A stretch of DNA of 10,895 bases from Candidatus Aerophobota bacterium (GTDB lineage: Bacteria > Aerophobota > Aerophobia > Aerophobales > B3-G15), in the NCBI GenBank assembly GCA_021163905.1, contig JAGGTG010000125.1, positions 1-10,895 on the forward strand. Direction: 5' to 3'. The notes beneath the pieces are model-generated. The model did no database searches and was not told the DNA's origin. It saw nothing but the letters and a program-made list of their open reading frames with translations. Positions 1 to 7,174 of this stretch are shown one piece after another (position 1 is the first letter of the stretch; the number at the start of each line of letters is the position of its first letter). Position numbers and translations under genes: made by a program.

Positions 1-426
1 TTGTATAATTTCATCCGTAACATCAATAATGTGTTTATAACTTTCCTCAAAAGGTTTTCTTATGAATTCAGAATATCTTACTACTTCTTTTCCAATCAAA
101 AAATTAACCTTTACTTTATCTGGAGTTTGTTTAATCTTACTTTTTAATGCTTTCAAAATCATTGATAATGTCGCTAAAACTGGTAAAATATATACATTTT
201 TTGTGACAAGTAGGGGCAATATCTCCACTTCCTTATCCCCTATATCCTTGTCTAATTCTTTTTCTATATCTTTCCCTTCCCCGCTTACATTCGGATTATT
301 CAGATAATCTCTTAATAATACATATTTCGCCTCAAATTTCTTTATACTCACTTTTGGTTCTTTTCCCAGTACCTGCTCCAATTTTTCTTCTATTTCTTTT
401 ATTTTTTCCTCTCTTTTAGTGGCCAA
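1..426 (-). CDS. Hypothetical protein, TTG start, 3' end beyond the window
   Basis: An open frame of 142 codons runs from a TTG at 426 to the left edge with no stop, so the C-terminus is missing. The codon immediately upstream of the TTG is an in-frame TAA, so TTG is the first possible start. A GGAGG at 436-440, inside the end of the HD gene, lies 9 nt upstream and fixes it. The start is only 5 nt past the HD stop, so the two are almost certainly cotranscribed and translationally coupled. The visible protein begins with a charged helical segment (about residues 3-25, rich in Glu and Lys). A Lys/Glu/Asp-rich middle follows, then a hydrophobic stretch around residues 75-100 (LPLLVTKNVYILPVLATLSM), which reads as buried strand/helix rather than a convincing membrane span. 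I do not recognise a family. Its position suggests a partner of the HD protein, but that is inference. Confidence 0.75.
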   Translation of the reverse strand, partial: MATKREEKIKEIEEKLEQVLGKEPKVSIKKFEAKYVLLRDYLNNPNVSGEGKDIEKELDKDIGDKEVEILPLLVTKNVYILPVLATLSMILKALKSKIKQTPDKVKVNFLIGKEVVRYSEFIRKPFEESYKHIIDVTDEIIQ

Positions 427-431
427 TTAAA

Positions 432-3400
432 TCATCCTCCCGTAAATTTCTCTTCTCTTAAACCCCCTTCTTCAGTTACATCCAGATTTACAAATCTGCT
501 ATCAAATTCGCTTATTTTTCTGCTCTTAAACTCTTCTTCAGTTTCTTCTTCTGCCTTACTACCGGCCCAAATTTCACCTATCTTCTCTTTTATCTCTTCC
601 TTCCACTTTTCTTCATTCTTTTCTTTAGTAATCGCAAAATCACTAACCCAAACATAAAATAAATTCTTCACATCCAACTCACTTGGTCTCTCCGGAAATC
701 TCTCCCGTGATGTGTCTTTGTATTTCCCTACAAGATCTTTGAATTGATAATATTTTTCTTTATCTTCTTTTTCTTTATCTTCTCTTGTCTTCTTAAACTT
801 CTTTCCATAAACGAGCATGTCATCCCACCTTTGGTCTATCAATTTGCATACCAATTTCCCGCATTCTTTACCTTTGCATTTGATACAATTCTTCTTTACT
901 TTTTCAGTCTCTCTACCACAAAATGGACATTCTGATAATTTCTCCAAATCTTCTAAGGGATCTATAATGACGGAAAACGCATTACACTTATTACATTCAA
1001 GCACTTTTACTGCTTCTTCTGGTTTTATGGTTCTTTCGAACCTATCACAGTTTTCATTTTTACATTTAAGTTCAGCAGTTAGTTCTTTCTTGCAAGAAGG
1101 ACATAACATTTTCTTAGATTCTTTCAATGTTCCTTCTTTTCTACAATTCGGACACTTTGTGGGCTTAATATTCGTATAAAACACAACCGCTGGAAACTCT
1201 AACCTTTCATATTCGTCATTAATATCCTCAATTAGCCTGTACATTTTCTTTATATCCTCATCCTTAACAATCACCCCTTCCTTTAACTTATACCGCATCG
1301 GCTTCCCGTAAGCCGAATAATCCATCACACCGTGAAATAATTTGTTCAATTTCTCTATCTGCGTGCCAAGAAACATGTCGTTCGTATAGAAATGAGCAAG
1401 TATCGGGTCTGTGATAAACGGTAGCATGTTCTTAAAGTGTGGAAGGTATCTCACCGCCAGCGCTGTTATCTGGTTCACCACACCATTTATCCAGTTGTTC
1501 TCATCAGAATACAAAATATCTCTGAACACGCTCCTTCGTGCAGTAAGCAAATCCATTACGTATAGAAGACCGTCTTCTGATATTAAAATATAGGGCTTAT
1601 TATCTCTGTTATGAATCTCCTTATGTACATCACTTTTAGGAAGCACAATTGACATGCTGCCAAGCAGCTCCAAAAGCCTGAAACTTATCAGCGAAAGCCC
1701 GCAAACCACAGAATCCCTCTTCACATGGTCTATTCTATCAAAGTCTATCTCGCTATCTATAAGTTTATTAAGGAATTGTGTGTCATAAATTTTTTCATTG
1801 GTAACTTCGTCTATATTTACTTTCTCATTGCATATCTTACAATTCCCATTTTTCTCAATTTCTTCAATTGTAAAGAGATATCTTTTACAGTTTGGACAAA
1901 ATATCTTCCCAGTTAAAATCTCAACCACTCGCTCCTTATCCACACCAAAATTGTCCAATACCTCGCTAACTGTTACAATCTCTGACTCCGGTATTTCATT
2001 TTTCTTATCCAAATACTCTAAAAAATAACCTCTCAGCTTATCCTCATCCAGTTCTTTCCCAACTTCTTTCTCAACATCAATTTCGTATATAGGGTCATAC
2101 CGGTTTTCAAAAAACCTGTATTCAAAGTCCTTTATCGCTTTCATCTTCAATAAATAACACTCGGTGACATACCAGTCCATCTCTTCTTCTTTTTCTGTTT
2201 TCTTCCCAAGAATCAAATTCCTCGTGATTTTCTCGTGGTCAAGTTTAATGAACGGATTCGGCTCTAAGACATGTGATAACGGGGCATGTCCAAGGTCGTG
2301 CAGGAAGTTAGCCATGAGAAACTCATGCAGTTCTCCCCTCATCAATAGATATTCGCCAAGTAACATTGACATGTCATCATGCGGATACACATCTATCTCA
2401 TAAAGTGCATTCACCGCGACAATCATCGAACCTATCTCATGGGATAACCGCGTGTGCGTGGATGCTCGATGCACCGTATGAAGTGCCCCTGACATATACA
2501 ACCACCTCGCCCTTCTGAACTCAAAAGTTCGCAATAACGCCTCTTTCATCGAATATATCTTGCCCTCCTCGCACATGAACATCCATGGCTTAATTGCTGG
2601 ATCGATTTCCTTTTCTTCTTCACATAGAGGGCATTTCACCTTAACTGGATACTCCAGGCGGAAGAGATGAGCGATTTTTTTGTAATTCTCATCATTAAAT
2701 CCATTGGAAGTGTAAAGAAATTGTTCAAGAATTTTCCTATACTTATTTTTGACCTCTTTATAAATTTCTTCCTTTTTTCTCTCTTGATTTCCTATTATCT
2801 CCTCTTTTCTCAACCTTAACTCCCAATAAATCTCATTACGATTATTCAGACTTGTCTTATTTTTATACTCCTTTTCCTCGCATAAGAGAAAAGGGTTTTT
2901 ACTATCCCAACGAATATTCTCGTCCTTTCCCTCTATGGGATTTCTATCCCAGTTAACATATCTTTCAAAAAGGTGGAGATATTTCTTGAACTTCTCAATG
3001 AAGTTTTTATAATTTTCATAAAAATCATTGACCTCCTTCTTATCTTTCTCAAAATAGCACACTTTTAAACTATCATCCTCCTCTACAATTATACAAAGCC
3101 CGCTTTTCCCATCTATTTTCCATAAACCCTCCATTAATCCCTCTTTCTTTTTCTTACCCTCAGGGAGGAGGAAGCCTTTACTTTTAAACTCCACCTCCAA
3201 TTCTTCTGGAATTTCTGTGTCCTCTCTGATTTTCTTCTTTAAATCTTCCTTCCCTTTGTTCTCTATTCTAAATAAAAATCCAATGGTCTCCACAACCTCC
3301 CGCATCCCCTCCACATCAAATAACAGATAAGGCGATAACCCATACCGGAGATGCGAAACATCCTTCAACCGCTGAAGATGGTCGCATAACTCATACCGAT

Positions 3401-3482
3401 TCAACTTCAGCGGCTCGTAAAGCGGGTCAATTATCGTCTCCTCTACCGGTATGACGCTCCTTACACCTTCTCCCACGTCCAT
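432..3482 (-). CDS. SAMHD1-like HD-domain phosphohydrolase with multiple zinc-binding inserts
   Basis: A 1016-residue protein of the HD superfamily (COG1078/SAMHD1/dGTPase-like), whose known members hydrolyse dNTPs or related nucleotides. Visible motifs: HTRLSHE at 343-349, FLHDLGH with the HD pair at H395-D396, and DFDRIDHVKRD at 580-590, which matches the DxDRxDYxxRD signature of this family. A downstream helical part (about 650-690) also resembles SAMHD1-like proteins. Residues about 18-50 resemble the usual family N-terminus but are separated from the HD motif by some 290 mostly charged residues. CxxC pairs indicate zinc binding at C284/C287 (with C304), C529/C532 + C548/C551 (between HD and DxDR), and a C-terminal array at C777/C780, C794/C797, C807/C812, C830/C833, C852/C855, C866/C869, C874/C879. 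Typical relatives are about 400-600 residues, so this one is greatly enlarged. GGTGAGG lies just upstream of the ATG. Substrate unknown; family call strong. Confidence 0.85.
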   Translation of the reverse strand: MDVGEGVRSVIPVEETIIDPLYEPLKLNRYELCDHLQRLKDVSHLRYGLSPYLLFDVEGMREVVETIGFLFRIENKGKEDLKKKIREDTEIPEELEVEFKSKGFLLPEGKKKKEGLMEGLWKIDGKSGLCIIVEEDDSLKVCYFEKDKKEVNDFYENYKNFIEKFKKYLHLFERYVNWDRNPIEGKDENIRWDSKNPFLLCEEKEYKNKTSLNNRNEIYWELRLRKEEIIGNQERKKEEIYKEVKNKYRKILEQFLYTSNGFNDENYKKIAHLFRLEYPVKVKCPLCEEEKEIDPAIKPWMFMCEEGKIYSMKEALLRTFEFRRARWLYMSGALHTVHRASTHTRLSHEIGSMIVAVNALYEIDVYPHDDMSMLLGEYLLMRGELHEFLMANFLHDLGHAPLSHVLEPNPFIKLDHEKITRNLILGKKTEKEEEMDWYVTECYLLKMKAIKDFEYRFFENRYDPIYEIDVEKEVGKELDEDKLRGYFLEYLDKKNEIPESEIVTVSEVLDNFGVDKERVVEILTGKIFCPNCKRYLFTIEEIEKNGNCKICNEKVNIDEVTNEKIYDTQFLNKLIDSEIDFDRIDHVKRDSVVCGLSLISFRLLELLGSMSIVLPKSDVHKEIHNRDNKPYILISEDGLLYVMDLLTARRSVFRDILYSDENNWINGVVNQITALAVRYLPHFKNMLPFITDPILAHFYTNDMFLGTQIEKLNKLFHGVMDYSAYGKPMRYKLKEGVIVKDEDIKKMYRLIEDINDEYERLEFPAVVFYTNIKPTKCPNCRKEGTLKESKKMLCPSCKKELTAELKCKNENCDRFERTIKPEEAVKVLECNKCNAFSVIIDPLEDLEKLSECPFCGRETEKVKKNCIKCKGKECGKLVCKLIDQRWDDMLVYGKKFKKTREDKEKEDKEKYYQFKDLVGKYKDTSRERFPERPSELDVKNLFYVWVSDFAITKEKNEEKWKEEIKEKIGEIWAGSKAEEETEEEFKSRKISEFDSRFVNLDVTEEGGLREEKFTGG
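436..440 (-). promoter_or_regulatory. Ribosome binding site for the TTG-started gene
   Basis: GGAGG on the minus strand lies 9 nt before the TTG at 426 and within the last codons of the HD gene. It decides the start of the downstream gene, which has no upstream alternative. Confidence 0.7.
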
Positions 3483-3540
3483 CTTCGCCCCTCACCGGGA
3501 ATGGCGTGATTTATTACTCCAAAAACATGAAGTATAAGGG

Positions 3541-3550
3541 TATATTTAAA
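3541..3550. promoter_or_regulatory. TATA-like box between the HD gene and the PIN locus
   Basis: TATATTTAAA in the 145-bp intergenic gap. On the plus strand its centre would give transcription starting near 3572, about 20 nt before the ATG at 3594 of the small frame preceding the PIN gene, with purine-rich sequence upstream as expected of a BRE. On the minus strand it reads TTTAAATATA and could start the HD gene with a leader of about 35-40 nt. I cannot tell which it serves; it may serve both. Confidence 0.45.
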
Positions 3551-3593
3551 ACTTTTGAATTTTTCCGGTGAACTGAATCTCAGAGATTTTGTA

Positions 3594-3662
3594 ATGGCAA
3601 AACTGCCAGAGGAGAAAATAAGGGAACTTGAGGAGAGGTTCAAAAGTGAAGATATTTATTGA
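3594..3662 (+). CDS. Very short ORF overlapping the PIN gene, candidate antitoxin
   Basis: ATG at 3594 opens a 22-residue frame (MAKLPEEKIRELEERFKSED...) ending in TGA at 3660-3662, which overlaps the start of the PIN gene by 17 nt in a different frame. The same frame stays open upstream to a TTG at 3555, giving 35 residues, but the TATA-like box at 3541-3550 lies too close for that codon to be transcribed from it. The product would be one amphipathic, charged helix. Its position directly upstream of and overlapping a PIN toxin is the classic place for a VapB-type antitoxin, and archaeal antitoxins can be tiny. The PIN gene's ribosome binding site lies inside this frame, so the two would be translationally coupled. 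I do not recognise the sequence as a known antitoxin family. It could also be the remnant of a longer antitoxin or a chance frame. Confidence 0.4.
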   Translation: MAKLPEEKIRELEERFKSEDIY

Positions 3663-4113
3663 TACCTCGGCGTTCATCCGGCACTTTTACGGCGTAGATG
3701 ATGCACTTAAGCTCTTGGATTTCGTAGTGAACCAAAACGAAGCTGTTATCTCTTATAATGTCATCGAAGAAACTTTCTTCAAACTTTTATACTTGGAGAC
3801 TGAAAGAATTTTTGGTAAGACTGGCAAATTCATTCTCAAAGAAAAGTTCAGGAAAAACACCAGAGAATACCAAAAAGTCAGAAAATACATGAGAAAATTC
3901 TTGACCACAAACATCAGAAGCGGTATCATAGGCTTAGTTGACATAAACGAGGAGATTATTAGCGATTTTGTAGAAATAGCATTTAATTATACCTTGCTAC
4001 CAAACGATGCTTTGATAGCCGCTACTTGTAAACATCACGGAATAAGGAAACTTGCTACCTTTAATGGCGATTTTAAGCAGATTGATTTCCTTGACCTTGA
4101 AATTATCAAATAA
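3646..4113 (+). CDS. PIN-domain ribonuclease, VapC-like toxin
   Basis: A 155-residue PIN-domain protein. Family members are metal-dependent RNases, most often the toxin of VapBC pairs. Acidic active-site positions are visible: D6 in the N-terminal strand motif FIDTSAF, E41/E42 in NVIEE, D121 in LLPNDALIAAT, and D142 in the last motif TFNGDF. All four canonical acidic sites are therefore present and the enzyme looks intact. I chose the GTG at 3646 because it puts the FIDTS strand at the very N-terminus, as usual in the family, and because AGGAGAGG lies 7 nt upstream. The TTG at 3628 falls before that site. A short overlapping frame upstream is a candidate antitoxin. The gene is inserted in opposite orientation between the HD and tubulin genes, so it looks like an independent module. 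Length is normal to slightly long for VapC. Confidence 0.85.
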   Translation: MKIFIDTSAFIRHFYGVDDALKLLDFVVNQNEAVISYNVIEETFFKLLYLETERIFGKTGKFILKEKFRKNTREYQKVRKYMRKFLTTNIRSGIIGLVDINEEIISDFVEIAFNYTLLPNDALIAATCKHHGIRKLATFNGDFKQIDFLDLEIIK

Positions 4114-4196
4114 GGGCATTTACAAGGCGCAGTGAAGAACGCATCTGCTTTTACTCCCGCAGGCGCCTGAATCACCTTCTCTTCCTCAATCCATCA

Positions 4197-4214
4197 TTCA
4201 AAGCCCTCTTTGAA
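4197..4214. terminator. Inverted repeat between convergent PIN and tubulin genes
   Basis: TTCAAAG, a CCCT spacer, then CTTTGAA: a perfect 7-bp inverted repeat with a 4-nt loop in the 110-bp gap between the 3' ends of the two converging genes. It could form a small hairpin in either transcript. It lacks a strong T-run, so terminator function is only suggested by position. Confidence 0.3.
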
Positions 4215-4223
4215 CCCTTAACG

Positions 4224-6359
4224 TCAGATTATTTTCTTAAAAATCTTCATCGCATTCTCATCGTCCATGAACCACTCTGGATATGCGAAAATCTCTCCTA
4301 TTCTCTCTTCAGCTAAACCCGTAGTGCGGGGAAGAGTCCCTTCTTCATACTCCTTCCTCCGATGCTCATACTCCCCTATATCCTCTATGTTGAAGCCGAG
4401 ATAAAACTTTATGAAGACATATTTCTCTTTATCAAACGTATCTGTAAATATTGGTTCCTTCTTGCCGCTAAAAGCGCTTTTGTAATCTTCCAATAGACGT
4501 CCATTCATGGTATGACCTAAAATAAAAAGCTCTTCTTTTAACACCGTTCCCGGCTTCACTTCCAGTCTCAGTGTTGTATCACCTGCCTGTTCCAGACGGT
4601 TCCTTATAATCCTCTCCATTTTCTCACGATCAATCTTCATTACATCCACAAAATCTGATGCCGATTCCATATTTGCTACATTTATTTTATCGGTATCCGT
4701 TTCTATCAATGTGAGTTTCTCCACTTTCTCCTTCTCGACTGGTATTTTTATTACTCTTCCCCCTCCCATCTCCTCTAAATCCTCATACATCCTCTTCACT
4801 TTTATCTCGAGCTTCCTCACATACTCCACAACACCAGCTACTCCGTCCTTTTCTTGTTTTATCTCGTCCCTTAGCGTCTTGCATAGCTCCGTATCAATGT
4901 GAGATTTTAACTTCTTCAACTTTTCAAGTCTATTCTTCTTATTCTTCAAATCCTTTATTGTACGCTCAATATCCTCGTTTTCCCTCCGCAATCTTTTCTT
5001 CAGTATAGGCTTAGGCCAAGGCGATTTGATGACTTTTTCATTGTCGCTTTTTCTTTCGTTTAATAACTCCAGAATCTTATCATAACCTCCAGTCTCTCCT
5101 TCCCCTATTTTCTCCTTAGCCCATTCCTTTTGCTTCAGTCTATTCCATTCCTTCTCTATTGTAATATCAAATAGCGTTTGTGCCTCTGTCGTCTTCTTGT
5201 TAAACTCGTTTTGTAATTTCCCTATAAAGTGACTTAGACCTCTCAATTTGTATGTGCCGAGTATCGCTTTGCATTCATCCTCTAAAGACCTCTCGTTCAA
5301 TTGCTCAACATCGGTTTTTAAAAAATTGTCTAACTCCTCTTTCAACTTATTTTTGATATCTTCATCCACTATCTTCCCCAGTCTATCATTCTCTTTCGCA
5401 ACTTCTTTCACCTTTTCTATCGGAACTATCAACTCACTCTCCCCAAACGTAACAAACGGGCTTTTTTCGCCTGACCATAAATTTTCCACACCTCCCTTAT
5501 ATTTCGGCACTGCATACATCATATTCACTATCACTTTGTTACTGCTTGTAAGATATTCCTCAACCATCTCTATACTCTTTAATTCTTCTTCCAATTTCCA
5601 CACTTCTTCTTCATTTATACCAAACATGAAGTATCTATCAAATGGTCTTTTTTCTATCTCCTCTTCTCCTTGAATCCCTGAATAAAAACTCTTCATCTTT
5701 AATTTCAAACTCTCTGCTTCACTTAACTTCTCTATTTCACTGAGTGCTCCGTATGAATTTGCAATATACCTCTTGTTAAAATTTCCATACGTGATGTCGT
5801 TTATATTTGTCGCTGAGGGCAGGATGCCTACACAAAATATGATAGGTTTTATTTTTCCCTCTTCAAGAACATCCCTTGCTAATTTATGCAAATTCACTAT
5901 TAAATCAGGAAAAGTTCCGCTCCCTGTACCTCCGCCAAGCGTATGAATTAACCAAATCATTACCACCCTCTTCCCCACTTTCACTTCTTCTTTCCATTTT
6001 CCTGCCAGATATGACATCGCACTCTGCATATCATCTTTCACTTTTGAGATATTCAAATCCAACAAGAATCGCCCGTATACTCTATCACGCAGTGCTCCAA
6101 GCCCTTTCGGTTCCGTTCTATCGTGAAGATAAGGGCATTTTTCTATCATACCTTCGATATCAAAGCTCTTCTCCCCTAATTCTACCTTCCTGATATTGTA
6201 ACCCGATTTTATCTGCTCTTCCAGGTCTTTCTTGCTCGAATCTATCGCGATGAACTCGTAATCCGCTTCCTCTCCTTTCTCTCGCACAAAATCCGCCATC
6301 GTCTGCACAACTCTTATTCCTCCCATTCCAGCACCTATCACAAGTGTTGGAACACCCAT
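4224..6359 (-). CDS. FtsZ/tubulin-superfamily GTPase (tubulin-like, non-FtsZ family)
   Basis: A 711-residue protein with the tubulin/FtsZ nucleotide-binding signature GGGTGSG at 142-148. An N-terminal Rossmann-like strand and glycine loop (LVIGAGMGG) precede it, and the segment after it (NINDITYGNFNKRY... then NSYGALSEIEKL) resembles the prokaryotic tubulin-like family often annotated Tubulin_2. It is roughly twice the length of FtsZ. The extra part includes a highly charged, probably coiled-coil stretch at about residues 430-535, followed by a mixed C-terminal domain. I see no FtsZ-type NxDxxD catalytic loop, so GTP binding is well supported but GTPase activity and polymerisation are not shown. 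The ATG at 6359 is preferred over the GTG 3 nt earlier because GGAGGTGA (6366-6373) is then 6 nt away. The ATG overlaps the stop of the TM-protein gene (TGATG), implying coupled synthesis of a two-component membrane apparatus. Large tubulin-like families of this kind have been proposed from gene context to act in membrane remodelling. Confidence 0.85.
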   Translation of the reverse strand: MGVPTLVIGAGMGGIRVVQTMADFVREKGEEADYEFIAIDSSKKDLEEQIKSGYNIRKVELGEKSFDIEGMIEKCPYLHDRTEPKGLGALRDRVYGRFLLDLNISKVKDDMQSAMSYLAGKWKEEVKVGKRVVMIWLIHTLGGGTGSGTFPDLIVNLHKLARDVLEEGKIKPIIFCVGILPSATNINDITYGNFNKRYIANSYGALSEIEKLSEAESLKLKMKSFYSGIQGEEEIEKRPFDRYFMFGINEEEVWKLEEELKSIEMVEEYLTSSNKVIVNMMYAVPKYKGGVENLWSGEKSPFVTFGESELIVPIEKVKEVAKENDRLGKIVDEDIKNKLKEELDNFLKTDVEQLNERSLEDECKAILGTYKLRGLSHFIGKLQNEFNKKTTEAQTLFDITIEKEWNRLKQKEWAKEKIGEGETGGYDKILELLNERKSDNEKVIKSPWPKPILKKRLRRENEDIERTIKDLKNKKNRLEKLKKLKSHIDTELCKTLRDEIKQEKDGVAGVVEYVRKLEIKVKRMYEDLEEMGGGRVIKIPVEKEKVEKLTLIETDTDKINVANMESASDFVDVMKIDREKMERIIRNRLEQAGDTTLRLEVKPGTVLKEELFILGHTMNGRLLEDYKSAFSGKKEPIFTDTFDKEKYVFIKFYLGFNIEDIGEYEHRRKEYEEGTLPRTTGLAEERIGEIFAYPEWFMDDENAMKIFKKII

Positions 6360-7126
6360 CACTCTTCACCTCCTTCTTTTGGTTTATATTCTTCCATGTA
6401 ACTCTTAACACTCATCTTTAGACTTTCCCTCTCAGAGGGATACTCAACCGACTCAAGTCTATTATATATATTTTTCAATTTCTCATAAAAATCTTTCCGC
6501 ATCTCCTCACTCTCCTCCTCTTTCCCTCTTCTCCCAACCCACTGTATAAATAATGAGACGCAAGCAATTATGGCAAGTATTATTCCTACATAAAACATCC
6601 AATTCGCTGAACTTGCTCTTTTTTTCGCATCCTCATACCTGAACCAAAATGATTTCTTGAGGTTCGCTTTCACCTCCCCCCAATCTTCAAGCCGCTGCCC
6701 CAACTGCGTATATCTTATCCTCACATCCGCAACTTTTATCTCACTCTCTTTTATCGTCTTCGGATACGCGTTGAACATCAATGTTATTGACTCTCCCTTT
6801 TTTAACTCATCGCAAAAGAAAGTATGCCCTTCCTGTGTTAAGTTCACGCTTGCCCATGCCGGCGATATCGTCTTATCAAAAGAATTATCATCTATCAGCG
6901 CATCAGCCTCTAAAATGTCTATCCTCATGTCCTTCACTCCGCTTTCGCCCGGATTTATTGTCGTCTTCACCCGTATCTCCTCACCATAACAAGCAGAAGT
7001 GCCACCGTAGTCAAAAGTTGCAATTGATTCGCAGTTGATTTTTGCAAACGCAGGAACTACACAAACTGAAATAGCAATAGCAACTGAAAACAAAAACACC
7101 ACCAATGCTGCACTTCCCCTCTTCAT
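6359..7126 (-). CDS. Secreted-domain membrane protein with one TM helix and cytoplasmic tail
   Basis: A 255-residue type I membrane protein of no recognised family. From the ATG at 7126 it has an n-region MKRGS, a hydrophobic core and a plausible signal cleavage after AFA at about residue 28. About 140 residues follow that look beta-rich and Ig/CARDB-like (phrases such as GEEIRVKTTINPGESGVKDM and ESITLMFNAY), with a few cysteines. A single TM helix at about 176-198 (MFYVGIILAIIACVSLFIQW) leads to RR and a charged, helical 57-residue tail. A GTG at 7159 would add 11 residues before the signal peptide, but no ribosome binding site is well spaced for it, while GGGAGG sits about 9 nt before 7126. 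Its stop overlaps the start of the tubulin-like gene. I infer that it anchors the tubulin-like protein to the membrane through its tail while the outer domain contacts the envelope or a ligand. No sequence motif proves this. Confidence 0.75.
   Translation of the reverse strand: MKRGSAALVVFLFSVAIAISVCVVPAFAKINCESIATFDYGGTSACYGEEIRVKTTINPGESGVKDMRIDILEADALIDDNSFDKTISPAWASVNLTQEGHTFFCDELKKGESITLMFNAYPKTIKESEIKVADVRIRYTQLGQRLEDWGEVKANLKKSFWFRYEDAKKRASSANWMFYVGIILAIIACVSLFIQWVGRRGKEEESEEMRKDFYEKLKNIYNRLESVEYPSERESLKMSVKSYMEEYKPKEGGEE
6366..6373 (-). promoter_or_regulatory. Strong ribosome binding site of the tubulin-like gene
   Basis: GGAGGTGA matches the archaeal 16S anti-Shine-Dalgarno closely. 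It lies within the end of the upstream TM-protein gene, 6 nt before the ATG at 6359 and only 3 nt before the alternative GTG at 6362, so it favours the ATG. Confidence 0.65.
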
Positions 7127-7166
7127 CTCTATCTCCCTCCCCTTATTCTTCCTTACCACTCTCCTC

Positions 7167-7174
7167 TATTTAAA
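7167..7174 (-). promoter_or_regulatory. TATA-like box ahead of the TM protein/tubulin operon
   Basis: On the minus strand CTTTAAATAG overlaps the stop codon of the CYTH gene. Archaeal spacing would place the transcription start near 7144, giving an 18-nt leader that contains the GGGAGG ribosome binding site before the ATG at 7126. The TM protein and tubulin genes may thus be transcribed separately from, as well as together with, the CYTH gene. Confidence 0.45.

Noticed and set aside
744..2403. Several plus-strand open frames of 60-120 codons opposite the HD gene
   Set aside because: They are rich in Phe, Ser and Leu, as expected from the complement of a Lys/Glu-rich gene, have no motifs, and lie wholly opposite a protein with clear HD and zinc motifs.
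3461..3643. Minus-strand 60-codon frame across the HD-PIN gap
   Set aside because: It overlaps the real HD start in another frame and is antisense to the short frame and the PIN start; composition is unremarkable.
5248..6193. Plus-strand open frames opposite the tubulin-like gene (5248-5673 and 5876-6193)
   Set aside because: Low-complexity Ser/Phe/Leu composition and position entirely antisense to a gene with a clear tubulin signature mark them as shadows.
6657..7038. Two overlapping plus-strand frames opposite the signal-peptide membrane protein
   Set aside because: The minus-strand reading has a signal peptide, a TM helix, a ribosome binding site and a coupled neighbour; the plus frames have none of these.
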